Made by a program: the position numbers and the translations under genes. Shown piece by piece: positions 13,262 to 24,311 of a DNA stretch of 64,000 nucleotides (positions are counted from its first letter, which is position 1; the number at the start of each line of letters is the position of its first letter). Below the pieces are notes generated by a model. The model had not been told where the DNA came from, did not search any database, and saw nothing but the letters and a program-made list of their open reading frames with translations. The stretch comes from Isoetes taiwanensis (taxonomy: Eukaryota > Streptophyta > Lycopodiopsida > Isoetales > Isoetaceae). The DNA is taken from assembly GCA_021234155.1 (NCBI GenBank), contig JAJEKV010000040.1, positions 2,209,799-2,273,798 on the forward strand. The letters are read 5' to 3'.

Positions 13262-13503
13262 CGCGTCAGCCCTAAAAAAATAACGCGTTACACATTAATG
13301 AACAAGCCCAAGCCAAGTATCGGCCGCTTAGAATCTTAATCTTCTGTCTATAGTTAGCCCATATCACAATAAATATCACTGTATGCATATGCCCACCGTT
13401 AAATCCCTTTAGAGCCTACGGAAAAATCTCCAATTAGGTTATTCCCAAAACAATCGGATATTTCAAACTTCCTACCGGACACGAACACATGAAAATCTTC
13501 CAC

Positions 13504-13565
13504 ACAATTTCCTGCCATGCACTAACGCAACTAGACAATTTCCTGCCATGCACTAACGCAACTAG
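13504..13565. repeat. Exact 31-bp tandem duplication
   Basis: Two identical 31-base units (13504-13534 and 13535-13565), each starting ACAATTTCCTGCCATGCAC and ending GCAACTAG. A third copy would begin with the next bases ACATTTTC but diverges at once. Confidence 0.95.
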
Positions 13566-15381
13566 ACATTTTCTCATTTCAATCGGAAAAACGTTATTTA
13601 CCCCGTAGTTCGAACGTAAGGAGATCTACAAGGGTGAAGCAAAAGCTGGTGGGAACCCATGAGGCAAAAGCCTAAATTGACGCTACGAGCAATATTCTTT
13701 TAGGTAACCTTTAGGACACATAAAGGTATACCACCTCTTGTGGGCTCCAATAGGCCAGATAGGAAGTATTACAACGCTTTGGTCACCAGATAGAAAAGAA
13801 TTGAACAAATGAAAGCCAGCCCAGCAGTGCACCCACGCACTATGGTCAAGGATCTCAACCTCTCTTCTAACTTTGCAAAATGATATGCTCCCTCAACCTT
13901 TAGTTCTTCCAAGATTAGAGGTATGCAATATCAGTACTATGGGAAGGTAATAGCATTTCCAGAACCATTATTCCTATGTCAAGGAATACCTAGAAGAATA
14001 AGATAGGCAAGCCCGCCCGGATTGTATGAGAACGCCTCAAGATCCGCCTCCTACTAAAAAGAGACTATGAGCTCACTGTTTTCCTGGTACATTCCACTCA
14101 ACAACAAGAAGCCCAACCCGTTAAGATTTTAAGCGGAATGAACTCAGACTAGGCAAGATTAAGCAATCATTTTCCCACTAGCAAGTGTACCATGCGTAAC
14201 CACCAAGAGCTCCCTCCAATACGTTAGAGCAACCTGGCTACTCCACTTGAGCTGCCTCAACCTCTCTACAATAATAGATCAGCAGAGCCTACAAAGAAAC
14301 ATATATTTGGCCAGCTTGAATACTACACAGAGGAAAGCCAAGAACCCAATGGAAATTCTCCAGGAGCATCAAGCAAGATGATGTTTGACCCATAGGAATC
14401 CATAGCAGCCGATCATGATAAATAAATTTGCATTGGGCAAAATACCTGTTCAAATAATATCTGCCTCGGCTTTACATCCCGAAAGATTTTAGAACATTAA
14501 CGACTAAAACAATAACTCTTGAATCTTTGCATGGATTTAATCTTGCTTCTCTCTTTAGGTCTTTTATTGGTGGTGTACTGTCGCGGTCAGGACACTTAGG
14601 GTGATGGATTTTGCCCTTCAAGCTACCCTTCATTGCCCTTCCCTTGCCCTTCATTGCCTTCAAAAAATCTTGGGATGTTGTTTAGTTATGCTTTATAATG
14701 AGCATATTGGCGTGAAATGTATGAAACCCGATCTATGACACCTATGAGTCTTGATTTAGTGCTTGAATTTGGTTTTGGCTTTTGCAAAAACACCCTTGCA
14801 TACAAATATGTATGATACTATGAATCTAATTGGGCTAGTAAATTTAAATTCCTTTTTGTCCTAACAACATATATCATGACACTCTCAAGCAGACATGTCC
14901 AAGGCCGACGGCACATCATCTCTAGATGAACTAGAAACTGTTTGTTTTCCTTAACAGAATTTAGAACTTGTAGCCTCTTTAAATTAGTAGCTTCCCTTAG
15001 GTCAAACTACTCCTCCTTCTTTACTCCAACACGAAAGAGCTCATCCCAGTAGCCGCCCTTAAATTGCTTCATGCTGGTCTAGCCTAAGGTCCTCTAACAC
15101 CCTAGAAAATTGATTTACAACTCTATATCTATGCCCGACAAGAGGCCGGATGCATAGTGCAAGTTGTAACCCGCGAACTTCTCTCCCTTAATCTTGCATC
15201 GAAGATAACAAGATGAATCGAGGTCCTCATCCACTCGCTAGCAGTATACATTCGCTTCATAGCCTGGTTGACCCAGATAGTTTACTGCTTTAGTTGCTCA
15301 TGCCTCGACTGTACAATTTAGGCTGGCACGAAATTTTCTTCTTCTTAGGACCACAACCTTGAGGGCCAAGCTAGCGACTGG
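13566..15381. other. No gene seen
   Basis: AT-rich spacer with no long frame and no recognised repeat. A lysine-rich short frame (minus 14472-14663) comes from a local AAGGGCAATGAAGGGCAAGG-type repeat. Confidence 0.5.
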
Positions 15382-16598
15382 TCATTTGGTCTTAAATGAG
15401 TGTGGATAAATCTTCGCAAGGTGCATAAGCTCATACTTTGATTTTCTTGGCTCAATCCTTTTGAACATCATGATGCTCCTGTACGAAATCGCATGTCTAA
15501 TTTTCACTAGATATAATGTATGAAATCCTTTGAAGTCATTCAAGTCTGCATCACTTTCTGCAACATGCTTCAACAATTCTTCACACCTGGCCTCTGGGAA
15601 TATTTGCATTTTGAAATTGTTTGCTGCAATTAGAACTCCCCGTTGTGCAAAGATCTCTTCCAATAAGGCATGCACAATAATGCGGCAATCTTTTCCAGTG
15701 AAAATATGATTTACTTTGTCAAAGTCTACATTTTTTTGAAGAATATTAAACAGAATGTGTGCTGCATCATTCTCCATTCCTTGCCATTTTGCAGCTTATG
15801 TATTTGCTGCGTTGGCAAGACAAATTCCTCTTCTTTGACACTTACCTGGGGTTTCTTTTCCCACTTTCGTCTAAGATTGCTTGCGTTTGTGAGAGTGTGT
15901 CTTGATTTTCAGATATGGGCTGACATTCTTGAGCAACTTTGGAGCTAGATTCTTCCACTACTCTCTTGCCATTATCTCCTTTGATTGGTAATGTGACGTG
16001 CATAATGCCATGGAATTTCTCTTGAAAAAAGCATCCATCCATGTATGCTTTTGAGAATTTACATTCCTCTTGGCCTTCTGCTGGATTTAGATCCCCTTTG
16101 TACTTCAAAGTGATACGCTGCCTCTCTCTGATCACTGCCTCCAATTTACTATGGTTTTCTGGCATTCAGACTCGACTCCATCAACCAACGACAATGGAAA
16201 TCTATTACGGCTACGATGCTGGTTTTCTTCAAAAGATTCTGGTTATAGTAGTGCTTTTCGACATCTTCTTTAAGTAGTAATTCTTCCATGGACAATTAAG
16301 CTTGAGCGTTCCTTCCAACTTCGCTTTCCTTTCCATATTGGATTTGAGAAAACCTTTCTTCTTCGGGAAACTGTCCTTGGAGGCTAATTTCTTCTGTGAC
16401 ATCCTCCAGAGAATTTGATTCTTCAATGACAATGGGGACGACAGATGTTTCCTCTAATTCTCTTCCAGGCATCCTTGAAATTTCGACCCCATCTACTCTT
16501 CTGGCATGAATTTTCATTATTGGGTCTTTATTTGTCAGATTTACATTTGCATTGGGTCTTGTAGCATCTGGGCCCACATCATCACTATATTTCTTCAT
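15382..16598 (-). pseudogene. Frameshifted coding relic, about 400 codons, unknown family
   Basis: Successive minus-strand frames read like one acidic, low-hydrophobicity protein. The first is 16598-16296 (start ATG; phrases EESNSLEDVTEEISLQGQF), then after a TAA in the same frame LSMEELLLKEDVEKHYYNQN. The next is 16165-15842 (LEAVIRERQRITLKYKGD; KVAQECQPISENQDT). A third frame bridges with EEEFVLPTQQIHKLQNGKEW, and the last is 15777-15382 (FTGKDCRIIVHALLEEIFAQ; HAISYRSIMMFKRIEPRKSK). At least three frame changes and one stop are needed. A CCCAG|GTAAGT donor-like site lies at the third break, but the nearest acceptor would make a 39-nt intron, so a frameshift is likelier. Not recognised; it could be a transposon gene or a dead host gene. 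Confidence 0.45.
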
Positions 16599-17597
16599 CT
16601 TTACATTAGCATATAAGGCTCACAGGTTCTGCAAACTGAGTCCCAACTTTGGATCGGGGCCTTGCTCGTGCTGTAACAAATATAATGAAAAAGAACAAAA
16701 TGGAATTAGTCCAGTGGTTGACATTTAAGCGTGGCATCACGAAAGGGTACTCATGGCTCTTGAACATACCTCTTGGCTTGGATAAGCCAACTTGGCGATC
16801 TATATTGACTTACTTACATAAGTTCATTTATCTATTATGATCCTATAGCCCATATCATGTCTCCTTCCAACCTCTCACCCCAAAAAAATAAAAATAAAAT
16901 AAAAACCAGTAAAAAGGGGCTGCCTTGAGGCTTGGGCAGATTTAGGCATGGGTTCAACTTTGCATCATGTTGGATTTGTGAATTCAAACTAGCACTAGTA
17001 ACGCCGCCCGACATTGTCAGGCTTTGTGAACAATATGTGACGCTGTGAGGTTGTGGTCTTAAAATGAAGGTGTTGCAATACGAAGTAGATTTAAATGAAG
17101 CTGAGTTGTAGACAAAATGGTTGATCTCAAAGTTATGATTGAAGGGAAGCCATGTAGTTTTGCGGTTTTGTTTCCATGCACAATGTTTATGAAAGTAGGC
17201 TAAAGAATTTGTTTTGTTGGAAGATATTGCATGAACATCAATTAGATGAAGCACAACCTTACATGTGGGTAATGGATTGATTTGTGGATGATATTGTTGG
17301 TTATTTTGTTAGTGAGGATAGAAAAACATTGCCAAGACAGTAATAGTAGGTAGATTGATATCTCTAAAGCAAACAAAATACAAGCAAATGGTTGAGACCC
17401 ATGCTTACTGTCCTTACTAACAATTTGCCCAATGTCAATTGTCATAAGTGATATTGAAGCGACAATAGTGAAGAGTGTATGTTCTTTAATGTTAGAAGTG
17501 TAGAATAATATTCATGCATACATTTAACATCTTCATACTTGTTTGGAGAGAAACAATTAAATGCGGATCTAAAATCAATTTATATAGGCGATAAAGA

Positions 17598-19400
17598 GAA
17601 TAAACAAAATATTGAAAAGATGGAACATGGATATCAGATAGCCTAATGCTCCTTAAATCTTTGGGTTACCTTAAACAAATAGTGAATGTGAGTATGGTGT
17701 GACGTTCATATTTATAAGCCTTTTAAGTATATATATAAATGTGACACGTCATATATAGACAATTAATGGCACATTAATTATTCCTCTTCGGTTAAACTAT
17801 GTTAATAATTAAATTATAAAGGTGGAAACTAAACCTTAAGCTAATTCGAATTTGGGGCTTAATCTAATATTAAGGGCCTAAATACAAATTAGTTAATATT
17901 AGCCAACTTAGGGCTGCCACGGCCGTCGATTGGGCAGGGAGAGTTACTAACTTGGGACTAAATTGAAGGGTTTGCCCATTAGGAGCAATTGGAGATGGAG
18001 GAGGCGGCGGCTGACCCGAGGCACCCTTGAAGCCAAATTGAGATGGAGTGCATCCAAGCCCATTCGGCGGTTAGTCACGTAGCTTAGCTACATTGTCGTA
18101 GGGTAGCTTACGTTGGGCATTTGTTATTATTATTATTTCTTCTTGTTTCTCACATTGTTCTCTATGCTTTACACATGGAACTAACCCTTGATTACAAAAG
18201 GTGAGTTCTCTTATCTCGATTAAGTGCCGCTCTTAAAGGATGGATTGATAGTTCTTTGCATAGTATTACTCTTGAAGTAATGGGAATTAAGGGGGTAGAG
18301 ACCTCTGAGCCATGTTTAGTGTATGCTCCTAGGTAGATCCTTGTATTTCCCATTAGATGCGGCGTGTACAAGAGACCACCGAGTAAGTGGATGCTATGAA
18401 TGACTTAGCACCAAACAAAGAGGACACAGTGGTGAAGTGGGGTGGGTCTTGCGAACATAAAGGGCTCTGAGACTCTGATTGGGCTAAGCACGATGGCGGT
18501 CACGTAGAGGCGGGAGTATGGAGTCGACACTCACGGGTGTAGAGGTGTGATCAGAGTATAGAGCATCTTACGCACCCCGGAAGTGAATTTAGGGTGAAGT
18601 AGTCAGTGTGGATCACGGGGGTCTTGAAATGCGGCCGCGTATTCTCTAAACTCACCCATGGAACCACAGCTGATCACGGAAGAGGCGCTTCCCAGGCACA
18701 CTCATCCAGACGGAGACTTCGCAGACAGGTAGGTTAGAAGGTGATTTGTAGTCTGTAGTGTCAGGAAGGCTATGAGCGCCATAGCATGATTCGACTCATT
18801 TGCAAAGTGTACCTGAGGAGAGGCGGATCGATGGACAACCCTAAGCCCAGATGTTCTATGCCGATAACGCCCGAGGTTATACCGTACCTTTGATCTCTTG
18901 AAGGCCCAAGTCGATCTATCCTCACCGATGCGAACCGGGAATTACAGAACCATAGGTTTGGGGTGTTTTCCTTAGGATTAGATGCATATTCTTTGCGTTG
19001 GTACTTGGATGGATGCGCCACCCGCCGTGGTGGTTGTTATATATATATTTATCTTTGTGTGCTATGTATGTATTCGCAGCCTTCGCTGACTTCTGGAGCC
19101 CCATTGAAGCGTGGGCGAATGACACCTCGACGTACTCACACGGGCATCTTTCTATATAGATGGACAGAGTTAGGCGGGCCGTTGCTCATGGTGGTGATTG
19201 CCATGGGAGGGTCACGAAACATGTATGCGTCGGGGCCAGAGTATATAATTCAGGGAGCGTCACAATAAGATTAACTTGCGTGGGCCTTTGGAGTGAAAGG
19301 GAATAAACAAAGTATTGGACAAATGGGACATGGATATCTATAGCATAGGCTATTTAACAAAGTATGGGACAGATGGCACATGGATATCTACAAAATGCTC
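17598..19400. repeat. Dispersed triplicate flanking the solo LTR
   Basis: A phrase like AATAAACAAAGTATTGGACA, followed by a variant of ATGGGACATGGATATC, occurs about 17,600, 19,301 and 19,350. The last two form a short tandem. The first lies just left of the proposed LTR, so the LTR may have landed inside an older tandem array. Confidence 0.6.
17698..19264. mobile_element. Probable solo LTR, TGTGACG...CGTCACA ends
   Basis: The segment starts TGTGACGTTC and ends GAGCGTCACA, the TG...CA palindromic ends usual for many plant Gypsy-type LTRs. Composition changes inside, from AT-rich at 17.7-17.9 kb to GC-rich after 17.9 kb, against AT-rich flanks. About 1,567 bp is within the LTR range, and no gag or pol sequence lies next to it. 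No clear five-base target duplication is seen, so a short inverted-repeat element is an alternative. Confidence 0.5.
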
Positions 19401-19590
19401 TTTTAAGTGCTAGGTTGTTTATTTGTTATAGAGCACTGATCTTTAAATTTGCGCGTAAATTAATTTGTTACCCATGTCAAATTCTTTAAGATACGTAATC
19501 TATAATAAATTCGCACATTTTGAACAATAGGTCATCACAATTGGACTTAAAAAAGTGATGTATAGAATCTACATAGAAACATCGTTGGTT

Positions 19591-19720
19591 TGATTCTTAA
19601 GACTGCACATCAAATGCAAAAATGGTCTCTGGTTCCAAATATATTTCTTGACCAGAGCAGTAGTAGTATTGATTCTTAAGACTGCACATCAAATGCAATG
19701 GCCTCTATTTCCAAATATTA
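19591..19720. repeat. Tandem duplication, 79-bp period
   Basis: TGATTCTTAAGACTGCACAT, followed by CAAATGCAA, starts at 19591 and again at 19670. Both are followed by GG[TC]CTCT.[GT]TTCCAAATAT. The second copy is slightly shorter. Confidence 0.85.
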
Positions 19721-20590
19721 AAAGCTTTTGGGATTCCCCTAAATACTGAATCTATTCACATGTTAATGACCATGCAAAGCAAAGTGAAAAGTATAGCTAG
19801 GCCTCACAGTCATAAGCATACTTCACAATTGCAATTTTAGATGAAATGCTATGTACCTTCAATGTTAAATGAAAATTGTGGATGATACTGGACGTTTATT
19901 GCTTATCTTATCAAGCAATATTACTAGAAAATATATAAAATACAATGTTTGCTCATGTTCATTTGATCACAAGCAATCGCTATGCGCTTGTCTCATCTTG
20001 CAAATGCTATCGTAAAAAACACTCCATTGTAAAGTTTGAGCTTACTTCAATCTCAAATGTTGTGTAAGGGCAATTTTTTTTTTATATGTGTTTGCTAGTA
20101 TGTATGGAAGATATTGTAATTAAGTTGTGGGAGCCCAAGCATAAAATGTGGATCAAGTTAAAATAATCTGTTTAAAATGCTTTATGTACATGTGGCTCGA
20201 AAAGCATCGAATAACTTCAAGCATATGCATAAGATCCAGAGATGCTACAAAGTCATAAGAGAAGTCATGTTCATAGGGTATGTACCACGGAAAAAATTAA
20301 GCACACTATATTTTTATTGTGTAAAAATGTTTGGCTATTTTCTAAAATCTTAACATCTTTTATGATGTATATTTGGCTAAAGCTATGGATACATCTACAT
20401 TTATTACTTGGAGTTGGCTAAACTTTAAATTTAATTACTTTTTTAAAATTTTGTTTAGCCATTTTTCCTAAGCAAAAGATCAAGTAATTTTAAACTGTTA
20501 TTTCGTTATTTCCTAAAGCAAAAAATCCACACAATGTAATCATGTAGTGTAGACCTAGAAGAGATTATTACTCTAGAATATTCTAGAATT

Positions 20591-21018
20591 CTACCTTAAA
20601 TGTGCAGTCGATCTCCTTCTTCTGTGGAAATTGCCCCTGGTTTCGCACCAACAGCTCCACTTCCTACTTCTACGAAGGCTTCCAAGCCCAACCCAAGTGA
20701 AAGCTTTTGCCGCTAAAACTCCCAAGGCCAAGAAATCTGATCCCATGGAAGAGAAGAAGAGGTCAGTAATAGATGCGCAATCAATTGACCAGACTCCATA
20801 CAAATCACATTACGAACATCAGGAATAAAATGACCCACATGACATACATAGGACTGCTCCAAACCCTCCACAATTTCTGCAAATTGGGGATTCGAGTTGT
20901 CAGCTGGCAAAGCTTGATATCCTAACCTTTCACTCTTCTTTGAACTCACACTATTTATTGCTACAATGTTGAGAACTGCATATATTAAGCAAATAAGATG
21001 CCTTAAAAAAAATTGCAT
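20591..21018. other. Unassigned coding-like patch
   Basis: The minus frame 21018-20713 (ATG start) contains FAEIVEGLEQSYVCHVGHFI and SGQLIAHLLLTSSSLPWDQ, with TTTGCAG just before EIVEG that could be a splice acceptor. On the plus strand, 20631-20828 encodes a proline/lysine-rich stretch. Neither matches a family I know. It lies next to the deaminase-like scrap on the minus strand and might belong with it. Confidence 0.2.
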
Positions 21019-21153
21019 TTCCCTGCAGTAAAATGATATTGCAGGGTAAAGAAAATTGAAGACACAAAAGAATTATAAGCAGAAAATTAAGGAATAAGAA
21101 ACACATCTACATCTTTAATGGGCAATAGCACTGATTTCACTGAGCAAATAGCC

Positions 21154-21360
21154 TTACGAAACCCTCCCGGCAACCCTACGTCTTCTTCTAACGAAAGCTA
21201 AAAATGACTGGACCAGCAAGATCCTGAGGTTCAGTACGTAGCTTTCCACATCAGATTTTGCTAATGCGGATAATAACTTTCCATGAAATATGATGACTTC
21301 TTTTGTTCCTGCATGGATCATGGCATGTGCTAGCTCGGATGATGGGCAAAAAGGGCACAT
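21154..21360 (-). pseudogene. Short coding relic resembling a cytidine/dCMP deaminase zinc motif
   Basis: The frame reads VPMCPFCPSSELAHAMIHAG, then TKEVIIFHGKLLSALAKSDV. The P-x-C-x-x-C followed by a helix ending in HAG-KEV resembles the zinc-binding half of dCMP deaminases (PCNEC...SG-KEVIY). The preceding H-A-E motif is not found nearby, and the frame degrades after SYVLNLRI. It could be a chance likeness. Confidence 0.22.
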
Positions 21361-22765
21361 AGGAACAGAAGTGCTTTAACCTTAAGAAAAGCTAGAATAG
21401 AATGGATCATCATTGCCTTTTAAAACCTTAAGAATGTGTTTACAGAAGAATGTTGTTGCTCCTGCATTCAGCAAGATCAGTTAGAATGAAGATGGATGAA
21501 AAGCATGAGAAAACATCCTTGCACAAAGGCCCTCCAAATTTAATAGCAGAGTTTGAAGGAACCTAGAATATAAAATGCATTTCTCCAAAGCATGAGAATA
21601 TGAACCATGCCTCTGTTAACGAGCCGTTTCATGTTTAACAAACCCGAATTGCATGACTAAAACAAAATCGAATATTTGAAATGCACAACTAGCGTTCCGC
21701 AAATGGACCCCAAGATGAAAGGGAACGCTGCATGGGGCGTAACATGCGGCATTCCTTGGCATGGTCCCCATCTCAAAATAAAACAAGTTGCTAATGCAAC
21801 AGAGGGTTGCCCTCTACACTGAATTGAAATCTTAGGCGGGACGATGATGGATAACTAACGATGATGGCGAAGGCGAAGAGGAGGTATGATGCACCAAAAA
21901 CAACATCAATACGTCAAGTTCCAAGATTAGAAATAAAAAACAAGAAAAATAATAAATTAGGAGGATAAAAGGTGAATGTAACCCTCTAAAGTAAGCAACG
22001 AAATAGATGGAACAGGATAAGGTAAGCAAGGAGGAATAGGACGACTAGATTAGGCACATGGCTGAAGTATCCGACCAGAGCAACTAATGAATCCAAGAGA
22101 AGCTTTCCGCGACATGCACTGTGCTCAAATTGTAAGCTAACCGAAGTGAAATCAGAGGCCGAAATGCATGCTCTTCAATCAATGAATGCATGCAATCTCA
22201 TAGTTTTTGGCATATTCGGGCAAACCAATTTGAAAACATGATGCGGAAACCAATTTTTTTTTTGCAATTATCTCTCGTCAGGCAAATGGCATATTCACGT
22301 CATATTCCATCCTCCACACTAATCTATGCCTTCCATTATAGTGCAAGCATATTCCGCAATCCTCACAACCTCTCCTAGGGTTTGCCCTTGGGCCAAACCA
22401 AAAAGAGGATATACCGTGAAATTTTTGGTAACTCGGGCATAAGAGACCCGATGGCAATATACCTCGTTGAGATAGAAAGACACATGTCAAATACGTGTCC
22501 TGAAGCATGCATAAGAAAAGCATAAGTTGACACAAGGTACTGGGCACAAGAAATTATGGAGCGTTCCAACCAAAATGATCATACACAGACGGTTTGTTGC
22601 CACCTTTCTGTTGCATTTTTTTCGACAGTTCTATTGTCCTTGAATGTACTTTCCTAGGACGAAATTGCCTGCATTGAGCTGTTTACATGCAAAGAATATC
22701 TGTTTGGTTATGCAAAAGTGTGGATTGTTATGCTAATCCGAGTATAAAAACTCCAGACAGGGGTC

Positions 22766-24112
22766 ATGGAAAATGCAGAGAAGATGGGCCAGAATCTTAG
22801 GGTGCCTGTTCCAGGAGCTGATGTTCCTGGGATAGGCCGTGTAAAAAGCCTGGCTTTCAAACAGGTAAGAGTTTATTCAAAATATTAGGGCAATGCATGT
22901 TTCAAGCAATTAGGGTTCTGATCTAGATAGCAGGATTGATTGGAGCCACGGATGGGGTCGTTATTTCTCATATAGTGTTCTCAGTTACATAATTATTTTA
23001 GGGTTATGATGTATGGGCTGAATAAGACATTATGTTGTGGCATTGTAGCTCATATGCGGAACAATCGCAGGCGCTGTGGCTTCTACCGCAGTGGCGCCTT
23101 TTGATATAGTTAGGACTAGGGTCATTGCAGGTCATGGAGGACACAGCACAAAAGAGGTCTTGAAGACAGTTCTAACTCGTGAAGGATTACAGTCCATCAT
23201 GAAAGGGAACTTGGTGGTTAGCATTTTTCTATCCGCACTCGGCAGAGGCATTCAGGCAAGCAAGATCTTACGCTTGTATTACTTATATGTGCACTCTTTC
23301 TAATAATTTATATTCCTTTTTTTTGCAATCCCTTTTTTCTTTAGTTTGTTACATTTGAAGCTGTCAAGAGAAGACAGTTAGAAAAATATGGGAAGGATGT
23401 AAAACTGCTGCCATCTGCACCAAGAGCAATGCCAATTTCAACCTTAGCAGGGGCATCATCTGGGCTGGCATCAACCTAGTAATGTATCCCTTTCAGGCCA
23501 TGATGGATAGGATGCTTCTGCAAGTATGGTAAATTACAATGATTTATATTTTATTTCTGTAATCTATGGAGAGGCATAAATAAGCAGGATCGTTTTTTAC
23601 AGCCAAAGGAATATAAGTCTATGGCAGGGAGCATGTTGAAGGTGATAGGTAATGAAGGAATACAGGGATTGTACCGCGGTCTTGGGGCTTCAATTACAAG
23701 TGCAGTCCCTAGTGCTGCTGCTAGTTTCCTCACCTTTGACACTCTAAAGAAGAAGTACTTGGAGCAATCAGAATCTGAAGACCTGGGCATTTTTCCTTCC
23801 CTGCTCATTGGAGCTGTTGCAGGAATAGTTTCAAGCACTCTTACATACCCTCTTGAGGTAGTGAGGAAGCAGATTAACATGAGTGCCTTGCCTAACCGCG
23901 CCGTTGGAGTTGGACCAATAAATTACTCAAATACTTTTCAAGCTGTGAAGGGAATCATGCAAAAGGAAGGCTTTCCAGGTTTGTATCGTGGGTTCAATAT
24001 GGAAGCTTTAAGGATTATACCATTCACAGCATTATCATTCATGGTGTATGAGTTGAGCAAGAGGATCTTAGTGGCACAAAATGAAGAAAGGAGAGATGAA
24101 GTCAAAGGTTAG
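22766..24112 (+). pseudogene. Mitochondrial carrier (SLC25) of the Brittle-1 adenine-nucleotide transporter type; four exons, one-base deletion in exon 3
   Basis: Four exons join in phase 0: 22766-22864, 23049-23255, 23345-23523 and 23603-24112. Introns start GT, GC and GT and end AG; the second has a GC donor in a strong context (CAG|GCAAGC). The product would be about 331 residues. Repeat 1 carries the carrier signature PFDIVRTR and repeat 3 carries YPLEVVRKQ, with a GLYRG phrase in repeats 2 and 3. The order and wording match the plant Brittle-1 group, which moves adenine nucleotides over plastid or mitochondrial membranes. Exon 3 is 179 nt, one short of a phase-0 exon, and runs into TAG at 23477-23479; one frame over, the carrier sequence continues (MYPFQAMMDRMLLQ) to the donor. 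In that second signature the usual acidic residue is Gln and the basic one is Met. An in-frame TAA lies just upstream of the ATG. The gene is either a young pseudogene or an intact gene with a sequencing error at one T. Confidence 0.85.
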
Positions 24113-24190
24113 GATGTGAGGTTTTGAGATGATCCAATGAGTAGTATCAAGTTCTAATCTCATGCAATTAGAGTATGGCCTGACATTCTA

Positions 24191-24311
24191 TATATGATTC
24201 CTCATTAAGTTGGAACTTTGAGGCATACCCTTGGTTAGACTAGCATGGCATATATGATTCCACATTAAGTTGGAACTTTAGAGGCATACCCTTGGTTAGA
24301 CTAGCATGGCA
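24191..24311. repeat. 60/61-bp tandem duplication downstream of the carrier gene
   Basis: Units at 24191-24250 and 24251-24311 both run TATATGATTCC.CATTAAGTT through CATACCCTTGGTTAGACTAG to CATGGCA, with two differences. They lie 80-200 bases after the carrier stop and so probably in its 3' untranslated region or just past it. Confidence 0.95.

Noticed and set aside
15803-15842. Intron between the two main frames of the 15.4-16.6 kb relic
   Set aside because: The donor GTAAGT is good, but the nearest fitting acceptor gives a 39-nt intron, too short for plants, and the third frame through it looks coding.
22743-22749. TATAAAA just upstream of the carrier ATG as its promoter
   Set aside because: It lies only 17 bases before the ATG, so a normal start site 25-30 bases downstream would fall inside the coding region.
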